From the NCBI RefSeq assembly GCF_024138395.1, contig NZ_JAMYDU010000001.1:667892-731891 (forward strand): a stretch of DNA of 64,000 nt, given 5' to 3'. The position numbers were made by a program, and so were the translations under genes. This document shows positions 28,246-36,195 of this stretch, piece by piece. The stretch is from Pseudomonas mandelii (GTDB lineage Bacteria; Pseudomonadota; Gammaproteobacteria; Pseudomonadales; Pseudomonadaceae). The notes below the pieces were generated by a model that saw nothing but the letters and a program-made list of their open reading frames with translations, had not been told where the DNA came from and did no database searches. Within the stretch, counting starts at the first letter, position 1; the number at the start of each line of letters is the position of its first letter.

Positions 28246-29076
28246 TTAAGTTTCTTCAGGCATTCTGATTACAACTTCTAAAAAGGTTTTCTGATATAGA
28301 CCAGACTCACCAAATGACCCCGTATAGCCCCATGATTGGAATTCACGCTTTCTGTTAGTTATCTCAAACGATTCTAGCCGGGGATCAAAAGTCATTTCAT
28401 CAAAAATACTATTTATATCCATCCGAGCATTAAAAACAGGAGAGCTGGCGGGTGCATGTTCAGTTAACGCGGCAATGATTCGAACCTCATCTTCATGGAA
28501 AAAGCCATTCCGCTTCAACATGAGTAACTTCGCTCTATTTACTGGATCCTTGAAGATATCCGGTCCAATGCGATTTACATCATTGGCTATTTTCTGGTTG
28601 AGCTCTTCTTGAGGTAAATAGTGAACTTCACCTATAAATGTAGCGATTTTTTCCCGATCGCCTACACTTCGATTTAACGCTGAAATTAGCTTTCTAGGAG
28701 TACTTCTTACTCTAACTCCTTCGTCACCAGGGCATGTATTACGCCCGTGTCGCGGATCCTTCACAACTCGAGAGTACGCCCTAAGCAGCGTGTCTGAATC
28801 AACAGTTGCTGACCAGCTTTGAGCATAAATTGGCGGAAGGCCTTGCCCAGGAAATATCTGAGGATATGGAGTGCTTTTGGACGTGCGGGTGATCACTATC
28901 TTACTTTCAATCACTTCATATGGGTCTTCCCAAAATGAAGGTGGCACCAACGTTATGCGCTTAAGCCTAAGAGCTTCCTCTAAGGCCCATTGAGGAAATA
29001 TTCGATAGATAGGCTTATCTAAATCATCGATTCCAAAGATTTTATCACTAATGAATTTTTCTTCAAAGTCTTCCAT
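28246..29076 (-). CDS. DUF2971 domain protein
   Basis: 276 aa from ATG 29076 (AGGTGAG upstream); a GTG at 29088 is an alternative. DUF2971 marks: FWEDPYEV near residue 48, SWSATVDSDTLLRAYS near 90, and FHEDEVRIIA near 195. The family is widespread, mostly uncharacterised, and frequent in prophages and defence islands. The gene is AT-rich compared with the chromosome and carries its own terminator. It stands at the left side of the decayed prophage region and is intact, unlike most neighbours to the right. No biochemical role can be assigned. Confidence 0.8.
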   Translation of the reverse strand: MEDFEEKFISDKIFGIDDLDKPIYRIFPQWALEEALRLKRITLVPPSFWEDPYEVIESKIVITRTSKSTPYPQIFPGQGLPPIYAQSWSATVDSDTLLRAYSRVVKDPRHGRNTCPGDEGVRVRSTPRKLISALNRSVGDREKIATFIGEVHYLPQEELNQKIANDVNRIGPDIFKDPVNRAKLLMLKRNGFFHEDEVRIIAALTEHAPASSPVFNARMDINSIFDEMTFDPRLESFEITNRKREFQSWGYTGSFGESGLYQKTFLEVVIRMPEET

Positions 29077-29140
29077 ACTATTGCTCACCTAGACTTCAGT
29101 CCCTATGCAAGCTTATCACTTAACAAGATGTAACTTCCCC

Positions 29141-29592
29141 TCATAATAAGGTAATCCGCGAACTGCGCCCTGCTTGTACGGCGGTGGTCGCATCAGGTTT
29201 CCAGGGTTTGCGCGACTTGCCGTTCGTTTGCCGCTCGGCTCGGTTGCATGCGTTGGTTATTCTATCTCGAAGTCCTGCTCGGCAGGCATATAGCTCAACA
29301 GCCAGGCGCACCTGCCCCCATTCCAGCTCGAATGGAACGAATGCTTCAGACAGCATCTGGAACTCGATCTTGCAATCGCTGCGCGGCCAGGCCATAGCCT
29401 GATCGGGCTTGGCTTAGCCCTTCCACTGGCGAGCGTTGATGTCCGCCGCGGCACGCAGCAGCAAAGCTAGCTGTTCTTCCTTCGCCTAGGGGATCCGGAA
29501 GTCGTAGTAGTCACGTAGAAAGTCAGCTTTTCCAGCAACACAAAGCTGTTAGCGTCAGGCCTGCCCTTCCCGTCCTCAACAATGATCTGCAT
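29141..29592 (-). pseudogene. Broken phage DnaT-like (head-region) gene
   Basis: On the minus strand a start ATGCAG gives MQIIVEDGKGRPDANSF, then after frameshift RDYYDFRIP, a TAG, LLLRAAADINARQWKG, a TAA, and MAWPRSDCKIEF with VPFELEWGQVRLAVEL. This order (VEDG..PDANS, INARQWKG, AWPRS, PFELE) is that of the phage DnaT-like ssDNA-binding family found in head-completion modules. At least one frameshift and two stops make it a pseudogene. The C-terminal 40 residues look unrelated. Confidence 0.7.
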
Positions 29593-29639
29593 CGGTCATC
29601 TCAACCTAGTTGAGCGCCGAGTGTAACGCCTGCTCGGTG

Positions 29640-30421
29640 GCTGCAGCAGATCCGCACCGAGATCGACGGCTTCACGCCGGACATCAGCATCCGCAAGGGC
29701 CGTGATGCAATCGCCTCGATGGCTTACAAGATCGCCCGCTCCAAGACGGCGCTGGACGAGGTCGGAAAGAAGCTGGTCGCCGATCTGAAGGAAGTACCAG
29801 ATTGACGCCGAGCGCAAGCGCGTTCGCGACCTAACAGGAAGAAGTCCGCCGGCCGCTGCACGAGTGGCAGGCTGCCCAAGATGCGCGCGTCGACAAGCAT
29901 AATGACGCGATCGAACACATCCGGTTGCTGGCCGTGGATTTGGACGGCATCACCGCCGAAGACCTGACTGACCGCGTCGCTCAGCTTGAAGCAATTGTCA
30001 TGGGCAAAGACTGGAAGAGTTCGAGCCGGAAGCCGCCCGCGTCAAAGACAAGGCCCTAGGCGTGCTTCGCGCTGCCCTCACCGCCCGCCAGCAGTACGAA
30101 GCTGAGCAACTGGAGCTGACCCGGCTGCGCGAAGAAAAGGAAGTCCGCGACAAGAAGGACCACGAAGAGCGTATTGCCCGTGAAGCAGCAGAGCGTGCAA
30201 CTCGCGAGCCGGAAGAGAACGCTCGCCTTGAGCGTGAAGCAGATGCAAGGCCCGTTCGTGATGAGCAGGCCGCCTCTGAGAAGCGCGAGAACGACCTGAA
30301 ACTCGCAGCTGCCGAAGCCGAGCGAAAGGCCGAGCAGGCAAAGCGCGAAAAACCTGAGTCTGAACAGAAAGCCGGCTGGCAGACTGGGCATCAGTTCGAC
30401 GTTGCTCTACCGGCCCACTGA
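29640..30421 (+). pseudogene. Frameshifted phage coiled-coil protein, DUF1351-like
   Basis: Fragments in successive frames read IRKGRDAIASMAYKIARSK, then ERKRVRDL, then RRPLHEWQAAQDARVDKHND, then a long charged coiled coil from about 30040 (ALTARQQYEAEQLELTRLRE onward) to 30421. Together they match the phage early protein family DUF1351, which lies near recombination genes. At least three frameshifts; the N-terminus is missing and the fragment abuts the DnaT-like relic, so a deletion junction lies at 29593-29640. Confidence 0.7.
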
Positions 30422-30539
30422 GGATTTCGACATCGATTATCCAAAGCTGGAGCCAACGTTTCGATGAAGCACCGCCCACAACAACGCAAACGACAAACCT
30501 GGTTGGCGATGCCGGCCAGTGGAATTGAGGAGGCAGGCC

Positions 30540-30866
30540 ATGGCCAAGAGTGGACAAGAACGATTGGCGAAGGCCGCCGAGAAGCGGCTTCAGTACGACG
30601 AGAAGGAATTGCGGCACCGGGTCAGGCTCGGCACCCGGCAGAAGCTTGATGAACTTATGGCCTGGAATCGCATCACGGAAATCAATGAAGCGATGCAGAA
30701 CTTGATCCTGAACGCTCATGCGCTCGGGCCGACCCTGTCATACCCAGCAATGGAAAGTCCCCGCCACAAAGTGCAGATAAGTGAAAACGTGGCGCGGATG
30801 TTTCGGAATGAGAGTTTGGCGGAGCTGCGCAAAGACCCAGGCGACGAGAACTTCGAGCCGAATTGA
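30540..30866 (+). CDS. Prophage hypothetical protein (108 aa)
   Basis: TTGAGGAGGCAGGCC gives a strong ribosome site for ATG 30540. The product is basic and helical at the N-terminus (QERLAKAAEKRLQYDEKEL) and ends in an acidic tail (LRKDPGDENFE). Similar short proteins are common in Pseudomonas prophage early regions. Intact, unknown function; the short helical middle could be a DNA-binding fold, which is a guess. Confidence 0.6.
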   Translation: MAKSGQERLAKAAEKRLQYDEKELRHRVRLGTRQKLDELMAWNRITEINEAMQNLILNAHALGPTLSYPAMESPRHKVQISENVARMFRNESLAELRKDPGDENFEPN

Positions 30867-30868
30867 AA

Positions 30869-31078
30869 TCAAGCTGCATGCCACGTCACGGTCCATGGAG
30901 AGGCAGTCTTTTTGACCTTTATCCACTCCCTGTCACAATTTCTGCAACGCATCCGTGTGTACAGGGAGCCTATCGGATTCCGTTCAATACGAACTTCATC
31001 CATTCGCCCCAAGTTGAAGGGTTGGGAATCGGCTACTGACATTTGCTCACAAGCAGAACAGTCGTCCATTTCACACAT
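30869..31078 (-). CDS. Possible CxxC-pair zinc-ribbon micro-protein (69 aa)
   Basis: CSAC near residue 8 and CRNC near residue 46 form two CxxC knuckles separated by about 35 residues, followed by REWIKVKK. This is compatible with a small zinc ribbon. Convergent with the 108-aa ORF, with 2 bases between stops. No clear ribosome site, so moderate to low confidence. Confidence 0.4.
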   Translation of the reverse strand: MCEMDDCSACEQMSVADSQPFNLGRMDEVRIERNPIGSLYTRMRCRNCDREWIKVKKTASPWTVTWHAA

Positions 31079-31138
31079 CCATCGCGATTACAGTAAAAAA
31101 ACATACTCCAGCGCGCATCCGAACAATGGCAATCAGGT

Positions 31139-31363
31139 TTACCCCTCCTCAAGATCAATTGGCCCTGTATATATCAACCACTCATTTCCGAGTTGTATAG
31201 ATTTAAGTTGTGGTCCGCCGAACATGTCTTGATGAGGTCTCAAAATGTAACCGGAACCATCTGCCTTGGGTTCGACTTGGACAATGAGCCGACTTACATC
31301 GTCTCGGCTCCATCCAATTGCCGCAGCAATCTTTGCGTCGTTTGCAACGTTCCGAATAACCAT
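31139..31363 (-). CDS. Prophage small hypothetical protein (74 aa)
   Basis: GAAAGGGATTCGCG precedes the ATG. AKIAAAIGWSRDDVSRLIVQ resembles a short helix-turn-helix segment; the rest is beta-rich (GYILRPHQ, EWLIYTG). No family recognised. A competing frame (31203-31475) overlaps it and is less protein-like. Confidence 0.45.
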   Translation of the reverse strand: MVIRNVANDAKIAAAIGWSRDDVSRLIVQVEPKADGSGYILRPHQDMFGGPQLKSIQLGNEWLIYTGPIDLEEG

Positions 31364-31489
31364 CGCGAATCCCTTTCGTGAAGTGGAGCTTGAAGCCTAG
31401 CTCAGTGCAAAAAAGTTCCCATACCACCTGTCGCATTCGGTCACGGAGGGCGGCGCCCGACTGGAGACAATTCATGGACGATCAGGTCG

Positions 31490-31684
31490 GCCAAGGCGCG
31501 GCCCGCGGTCCACGCCGGAAAGATCTCGATCAAAGAAGCCCTGCGCGGCACCGGCATAAAGCTGGTCAAGCCGAAGAAGCCGCGAGGGCAGGTGTGTCAC
31601 TACATCGGCTGCTGTCGGTTCATTGCCGACCTGCGGCGGTATCAAGTAGATTGTCGCAACTGCGGCGCGAACAACGCTCACTGA
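31490..31684 (+). pseudogene. Remnant of a Cys-rich phage protein
   Basis: The frame ending at TGA 31682-31684 reads VHAGKISIKEALRGTGIKLV then CHYIGCCRF, RRYQVDCRNCGANN, a plausible zinc-binding phage protein. I could not find a start codon with a ribosome site upstream in frame, so it appears 5' truncated. Confidence 0.35.
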
Positions 31685-31705
31685 TCCACCTTTGGTAAGT
31701 CGCGG

Positions 31706-31927
31706 TTAGTCGTCCTTGTTTGCCAGCACAGTGGCATGCGCGTCGCTTATCTCCTGGCAGGCCTTGGTTCCGTATGGGTGACCAGCTATCTGGAAACGGC
31801 TACCGCTATCCAAAATGAAAGCACTCGCCTTGCCCAGCAGAGCATGCACATCAACATCGCTGGTCTCTGCTGCCGCAATTACCGCGACAAGAGCTTGTTC
31901 CAGCGCAATTTCACGTGATCCAGCCAT
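31706..31927 (-). CDS. Prophage small hypothetical protein (73 aa)
   Basis: AAGGAGAAAAAG gives a good ribosome site for ATG 31927. The product starts MAGSREIALEQALVAVIAAA and is helical and acidic. Its upstream region is nearly identical to that of the small gene at 32780-33022. Function unknown. Confidence 0.6.
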   Translation of the reverse strand: MAGSREIALEQALVAVIAAAETSDVDVHALLGKASAFILDSGSRFQIAGHPYGTKACQEISDAHATVLANKDD

Positions 31928-31932
31928 CTTTT

Positions 31933-31998
31933 TCTCCTTGATCCGGCCTCATGCCGGGCGGAACACAGATACTCCACTTCAACGAATCACGCCAGCCG
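31933..31998. repeat. Duplicated upstream cassette, copy 1
   Basis: ATGCCGGGC..AACACA.ATAC and CCACTTCAACGAAT.ACGCC are shared, in the same order and orientation, with 33028-33089. Each copy lies immediately upstream of the ribosome site of a small minus-strand gene, so it may be a shared promoter or leader. A short CCGG-containing dyad lies in it. Confidence 0.65.
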
Positions 31999-32026
31999 GC
32001 GAGGCAATCGGCTGTCTGGAGCAGTT

Positions 32027-32835
32027 ATGAATCCCTACCTGATCAAGGGCCCGACCCCGATCGGCATCAGCGGTGGCGCACCAGCGGCCCACATGGTCTA
32101 AAAAATTCTCGAAGCCCACGGATGTGCTCTGCCACCTGATGTGCATCTGTTTTTCCAGAACACAGGCAAGGAGCGTGAGGAAACGCTGATCTTCATCGGC
32201 CAGATTGCCAAGCGCTGGAGCGTGAACATCGTTTGGATGGAGTGGTGCCGCGTGTACGGACAGCAAGATGACGTATCCTGGTACAGACTGGTGGACTTCG
32301 AACCCGCAAGTCGCAACGGCGAACCATTCACTTTGATGCTCGAGTACTACGCTGCGTACCGAAAGGCAGAAAAGGATTTACCGCCGGTGTGCTACCTAAC
32401 TTCTCAAACAACATGTGCACCGCTTACCTAAAGGTGAAGATCGGCGAGAAACACATGCGAACCTTGGGATACACGGAATGGGATTGCGTGGTCGGCATAC
32501 GATATGACGAGCCGAAGCTCTACCACCGCATGATGGCTGCCAATGATCGCGGCGGCACCCGCTGGGACAACCTCTGCCCTTCCTACACAGCAGCCATCAC
32601 AAAGGAGGATGTTGCCGAGTTCTGGAAGGCTCAGCCATTCGACCTGGGCATGGATTCAGATTTCGTCAACTGCGACCTTTGCTGGAAGAAGAACGAAGGC
32701 AAGCTGGTCAAAGCCATAATGGAAGACCCGTCGCGGGTTATCTGGTGGTCAGGGACGGAAGAAAGGTTCACCTGCGTGCTCAGCCATCGCCACGGTCGTA
32801 CCAGTAGTTTGCGACCTTTGCGGCCTGTAGATTGA
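32027..32835 (+). pseudogene. Broken phage PP-loop (PAPS-reductase-like) gene, type A
   Basis: MNPYLIKGPTPIGISGGAPA keeps the PP-loop position (family pattern SGGRTS, here degraded), then an in-frame TAA at about 32099, then KILEAHGCALPPDVHLFFQN, TGKEREETL, WMEW and VDFEPASRNGEPF. Near 32390 the frame shifts into MCTAYLKVKIGEKHM and YTEWDCVVGIRYDEP. The family are phage phosphoadenosine-phosphosulfate-reductase-like enzymes of unclear role. One nonsense and one frameshift, so inactive. GGAG precedes the original ATG. Confidence 0.8.
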
Positions 32836-33022
32836 CTGCGCTCCAGCTATCGAATGGCCCGTTCACAACTCCTATCACATCATACCTTTCGCCCGTACCG
32901 ATGAGCACGCGCACCGTATCAGGCAATGCTGGACTTTGGACATTCGCATAATCAATCCATGCGTCCTTTCCTTTGGTGAGTTCCTCAGGGATGACCACTG
33001 GTGCCACTGGTTCTGCGCACAT
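32780..33022 (-). CDS. Prophage small hypothetical protein (80 aa)
   Basis: AAAGGAGATTTAC precedes ATG 33022, a strong site; the frame is open upstream to 33058 but that part is the duplicated leader. Sequence MCAEPVAPVVIPEELTKGKD ... ANYWYDRGDG, acidic, probably a small alpha/beta domain. It overlaps the 3' end of the broken PP-loop gene on the other strand. Confidence 0.6.
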   Translation of the reverse strand: MCAEPVAPVVIPEELTKGKDAWIDYANVQSPALPDTVRVLIGTGERYDVIGVVNGPFDSWSAVNLQAAKVANYWYDRGDG

Positions 33023-33027
33023 GTAAA

Positions 33028-33089
33028 TCTCCTTTCGGCTCCATGCCGGGCCTAACACAAATACCCCACTTCAACGAATTACGCCAGCC
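33028..33089. repeat. Duplicated upstream cassette, copy 2
   Basis: Second copy of the segment at 31933-31998, about 80% identical by eye, again directly upstream of the ribosome site of a small minus-strand gene. Confidence 0.65.
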
Positions 33090-33129
33090 AGAAGATCAGC
33101 TTGAGGTCCGGTATGGGGACCTTAAACGG

Positions 33130-34212
33130 CTAGTCTCCATTTACGTCAAGGTACCTAACCTCTTCGTTATATGGCGCAGACAATTTCAGTTTCACCGGCG
33201 GATCATAGTCGTACAACTCTACTGTTTCAATTAAGTTATCTTGATACGATATCTTTATCTGAAGCGACACTTCGCCATCAAACGTTCTTTCAAACTCATT
33301 TTCAAGAACGAAAGGATAGTTATCATCTTCGTGATCAAACGGACTCCTATCGTAATCTTTTTCGACTTCAATAGTTTCAGCAACAAACTTGAACTCAAGA
33401 TCGTATACACACCCCTCTCGACCAACTGATATTAAGTTCGCCTCAACTAGCTCAATGTCAAACACCTCAACGCTCTCTAATTGAGAGTCCCAACCGCCAA
33501 TCTTGAATTCTGAATCTATCGCATTTATGCACTCATGAATTACGTTCATGAAGTCGCCCCTGACAACATCTAGTGCTTTAGCGGCAAACTCAGCCGGCTT
33601 AATAGAAACGCTTTTGTTGACAGCATCAATGAACGCATCAATAGAATCGCTGCAAATCAAGCGGGGATGCTCTTCGGCAAACTTGAGCATATCTTTATCA
33701 TTGGAAATGACGTGAATTATATGTCCTCGCTTTTCTGACAAATCGTCTAGTGCCTTTAACACAAATGCATCAGCGAATTCTTTTTCCTTCTCGCCAACAG
33801 CGAACGGCGCTAGCGAAGCAAAGTACCGCTCGAACACATAGCTAGGTTTCACACCGTCAATGGACACAAACTCGACATTATCAGAAGTGAGAAAGGTGTC
33901 GAAGCTGTCAATAAGCGACTGAGCAATGTCATTTACCGAAACATCCGAAAATATCCCATGTGCTGGAATTTTTGGAAGATTGCGAAGAATCATTGCATTT
34001 TTTTTTATCGCCTTCAGTTCAGAGACCGCAGCGGCGGCTTTCTTTCTAATGTGTGCAACCACTTCTCCTTTCGTGACTTCCGTTACTAAAAGATGAATTT
34101 CACCATCATCAATCAGACTTTTAAGTCCGCCTAGGCTATGGGTTAAAAACTGAAAATTTTTACCTTCGTAAATATTGGTATCAACAAACACCAGGCGTGA
34201 TTTCAGATCCAT
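33130..34212 (-). CDS. PIN-domain protein, DUF4935 (PIN_12) type, candidate RNase
   Basis: 360 aa. The PIN core has LVFVDTNIYEGKNF with the first acidic residue at Asp 10, a second acidic in VTEVTKGEVVAHI, a third in KEFADAFVLKAL, and the last in VISNDKDMLKFAEE. All four acidic positions expected of an active Mg-dependent RNase appear present. The C-terminal 150 residues are a separate beta-rich domain. AAAGGAGAGCGCGC precedes ATG 34212. The gene is AT-rich and intact inside a decayed prophage. Related PIN_12 proteins occur in defence or toxin settings; that role is inference, and no antitoxin partner is evident. Confidence 0.78.
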   Translation of the reverse strand: MDLKSRLVFVDTNIYEGKNFQFLTHSLGGLKSLIDDGEIHLLVTEVTKGEVVAHIRKKAAAAVSELKAIKKNAMILRNLPKIPAHGIFSDVSVNDIAQSLIDSFDTFLTSDNVEFVSIDGVKPSYVFERYFASLAPFAVGEKEKEFADAFVLKALDDLSEKRGHIIHVISNDKDMLKFAEEHPRLICSDSIDAFIDAVNKSVSIKPAEFAAKALDVVRGDFMNVIHECINAIDSEFKIGGWDSQLESVEVFDIELVEANLISVGREGCVYDLEFKFVAETIEVEKDYDRSPFDHEDDNYPFVLENEFERTFDGEVSLQIKISYQDNLIETVELYDYDPPVKLKLSAPYNEEVRYLDVNGD

Positions 34213-34256
34213 GCGCGCTCTCCTTTTTTCTTGAATCATACGGAGCATTAACACCC

Positions 34257-34813
34257 ATGCCCACAGAAAACAAACCGGCAGAGCCGCTGAAGGTTGAGCG
34301 CTCGACAGTCACAAAGCTGATGATCACTGGCGCGCCGCGGCTCGACGCGATCACCGTGTTCCTCGAGGACTTCGGCCGGCGCGACTGCCCGACTGAGTCG
34401 AACCCGAACTACCAGACCGCCCAAGGCTAGATCACCATCAACTGGTGGGACAACAACAGGAACGCTTATTGGGGCGGTATGGGGCCGCGCACCGTTGCTG
34501 AGTTCGTTGCCGACTGCGATTGGCACTACGTCCTTAACTGCCTCGATCGCGGCATCAGCGAAACTCGATTCACCTGTGATGCGTTGGAGGCGCGCATGTG
34601 CGTCCTTGAGTGCCGACGCGGGCGCAATTCTTCGGACGGGGAGGAAGGCAGCCTCGGCGCAAAAGACGCGCGCCGCCTGTTCAATTGTGTGGACGAAATG
34701 CGTAACATCGAATCGGCGACGAATGCTGGCACCACAGTGAGCTGCTGACCGAGCTATTCGGCGAAGAGTGGCACTACCCTTGTCGGCGATCGTGCCAAAG
34801 AGGAAAACCATAA
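34257..34813 (+). pseudogene. Phage hypothetical gene with amber stop and frameshift
   Basis: MPTENKPAEPLKVERSTV ... DAITVFLEDFG reaches a TAG at 34428, after which the same frame continues ITINWWDNNRNAYWGGMGPR and TVAEFVADCDWHYV, then shifts near 34737 into ELLTELFGEEWHYPCRRS and stops at 34813. The pieces together form one phage early protein of unknown function. Nonsense plus frameshift, so dead. Confidence 0.7.
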
Positions 34814-35136
34814 GTTCACATATCTGCGGAGGGTCGTCTAAGCGGTGCAGGCAGCGCTTAGCCAAGAACAGCAGCAGGTGGCAGCCTGACCAACCCTCAC
34901 CTTTGTCACGTGCTCTCCACAATTAGTTGATGCTTTGTAGTCTCGTCACACGTAATCGCAGGCACTTGGCCCGGCCGAGAGTGGATCATTAAGTATTGCT
35001 GCGTACGCTCGGTATCAAAGACCTGATTTGCTGCCTCCATCTCCTCCAATGATCTGGTATCGATGGAGGTTGCAGGAGTACCAACATTTACCGAGCTGAT
35101 GTAAAAAGCAGTCTCTATTTCACCCAAGCTAGGGAC

Positions 35137-35349
35137 ATGAGCCAATACATGCAGATCAGTCGTACTGGAACAGTTTTAACTGGTGAACATACCAGTTGGA
35201 CCATAAGCGTTCACGACGACAGCGCAGGTGAAACTGGTGGCTATTTCCTTTGCTTGTTACTGGATGAGCTGCACGGCTTTGATTCCTGGTTCGAAACCAT
35301 AGAACAGTTAGAGCGAGAAATTTCAGAGTTCGACGTTCGCTGGGACTAG
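35137..35349 (+). CDS. Small hypothetical protein (70 aa)
   Basis: CTAGGGAC precedes the ATG. MSQYMQISRTGTVLTGEHTS ... LCLLLDELHGFDSWFETIEQ ... EFDVRWD looks like a folded alpha/beta domain with an acidic C-terminus. Intact, AT-richer than the chromosome, family not recognised. Confidence 0.5.
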   Translation: MSQYMQISRTGTVLTGEHTSWTISVHDDSAGETGGYFLCLLLDELHGFDSWFETIEQLEREISEFDVRWD

Positions 35350-35423
35350 AGCTTCACAGCTTCATTTCACCTTCCCCTCCCTTCCCCTTCAAAGTCAGCC
35401 GCTATAGCGGCAAAGGAACAGTC

Positions 35424-35755
35424 ATGCCTGAAGAAACTGTTTGATCGAAGCACTCCCAGTCCATCGCGATGCGAACGGTTGGTGGTCGCACCCTGAACAC
35501 CTCTCGGAGTTCAACGACGAAATTACCGAAGAGCAGTTCAGCGACTGGTGCAAGCGCCACCAGGTGGAAACGAAGATCACCTACATGGAGAGCGACGTGC
35601 CCGTCGATGTGTTCGACGCCTACATGGAGGACGACCAGGTTGATTGCTCGGCGTGGGAGATTCATTACCCCGCCGAACCTGATTGGTTCATCCTGTCGAT
35701 TCACGACGCCGAGGATGGCCCTGTTTGCATCTGGGGCCGACGGGTGACGTCATGA
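35424..35755 (+). pseudogene. Phage hypothetical protein, 5' frameshift
   Basis: ATG 35424 reads MPEETV then TGA, while the frame one base off reads IEALPVHRDANGWWSHPEHL ... WFILSIHDAEDGPVCIW to 35755. The second part is a well-preserved phage early protein of about 105 aa. Either a single-base shift broke the start or a TTG at 35441 is used. Overlaps the next small ORF as ATGA. Confidence 0.55.
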
Positions 35756-35817
35756 TCATTCCAGTCTGCGCCCTCGCCTACATGGCCTGGCTCATCTATT
35801 CGGGGCCACGGCGATGA
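35752..35817 (+). CDS. Possible 21-aa membrane micro-ORF
   Basis: MIIPVCALAYMAWLIYSGPR is a single hydrophobic helix with a basic tail. It overlaps the stop of the upstream ORF (ATGA) and the start of the downstream PP-loop relic (ATGA), a translational-coupling layout typical of phage early regions. Confidence 0.35.
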   Translation: MIIPVCALAYMAWLIYSGPRR

Positions 35818-36195
35818 ATAACAGGATCGTCTGCCAATTCAGCTGTGGCGCTGTTTTGGCAGTGAGTACTGCGTGCCGGGATCAGCCTTCCGATCATGTA
35901 CCAGATGGGCTACGACAACGCCAATTGCATTGGGTGTGTGAAGGCTGGGGAAGGCCACTTCCACGCCATCCGTTAGAACTTTCCGGAGCAGTTCGAAGAG
36001 CTTTGCAAAGTACAGGACGAACTTGGCCCCGGCAGTTACCTGCACCGTAACCGAAAAACTGGAGTGCGGTATTCGCTACGTTACCTAGGCGTCGGGCCAG
36101 CGTGCCGCAACGAAAGCCTCCCAGCCTGCTCCTTCTTTTGTGAACTCGCAGAGGCTGACTATCAAACATCAACCCCCAATTCGGCAATAAGCTAA
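35814..36195 (+). pseudogene. Broken phage PP-loop gene, type B, internally deleted
   Basis: The N-terminus reads RIVCQFSCGAVLAV (PP-loop, family pattern QFSCGAASAV), then the middle is missing. The C-terminal part in another frame reads MYQMGYDNANCIGCVKAG, HFHAIR, a TAG, NFPEQFEELCKVQDE, then GPACRNE.LPACSFFCELAEAD up to the TAA at 36193. The conserved CIGC and C-rich tail are kept. Deletion, frameshift and stop make it dead. Different subfamily from the relic at 32027. Confidence 0.75.

Noticed and set aside
27895..29140. Left attachment site of the prophage
   Set aside because: No copy of the tRNA-Pro 3' end was found by eye; left limit left open.
34248..34922. 224-aa minus-strand frame
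   Set aside because: Antisense to the amber-interrupted phage gene, with Arg/Ala-rich shadow composition.
34906..35145. 79-aa minus-strand ORF with TTG start
   Set aside because: Protein-like in parts but no ribosome site and a weak start; not enough to call.
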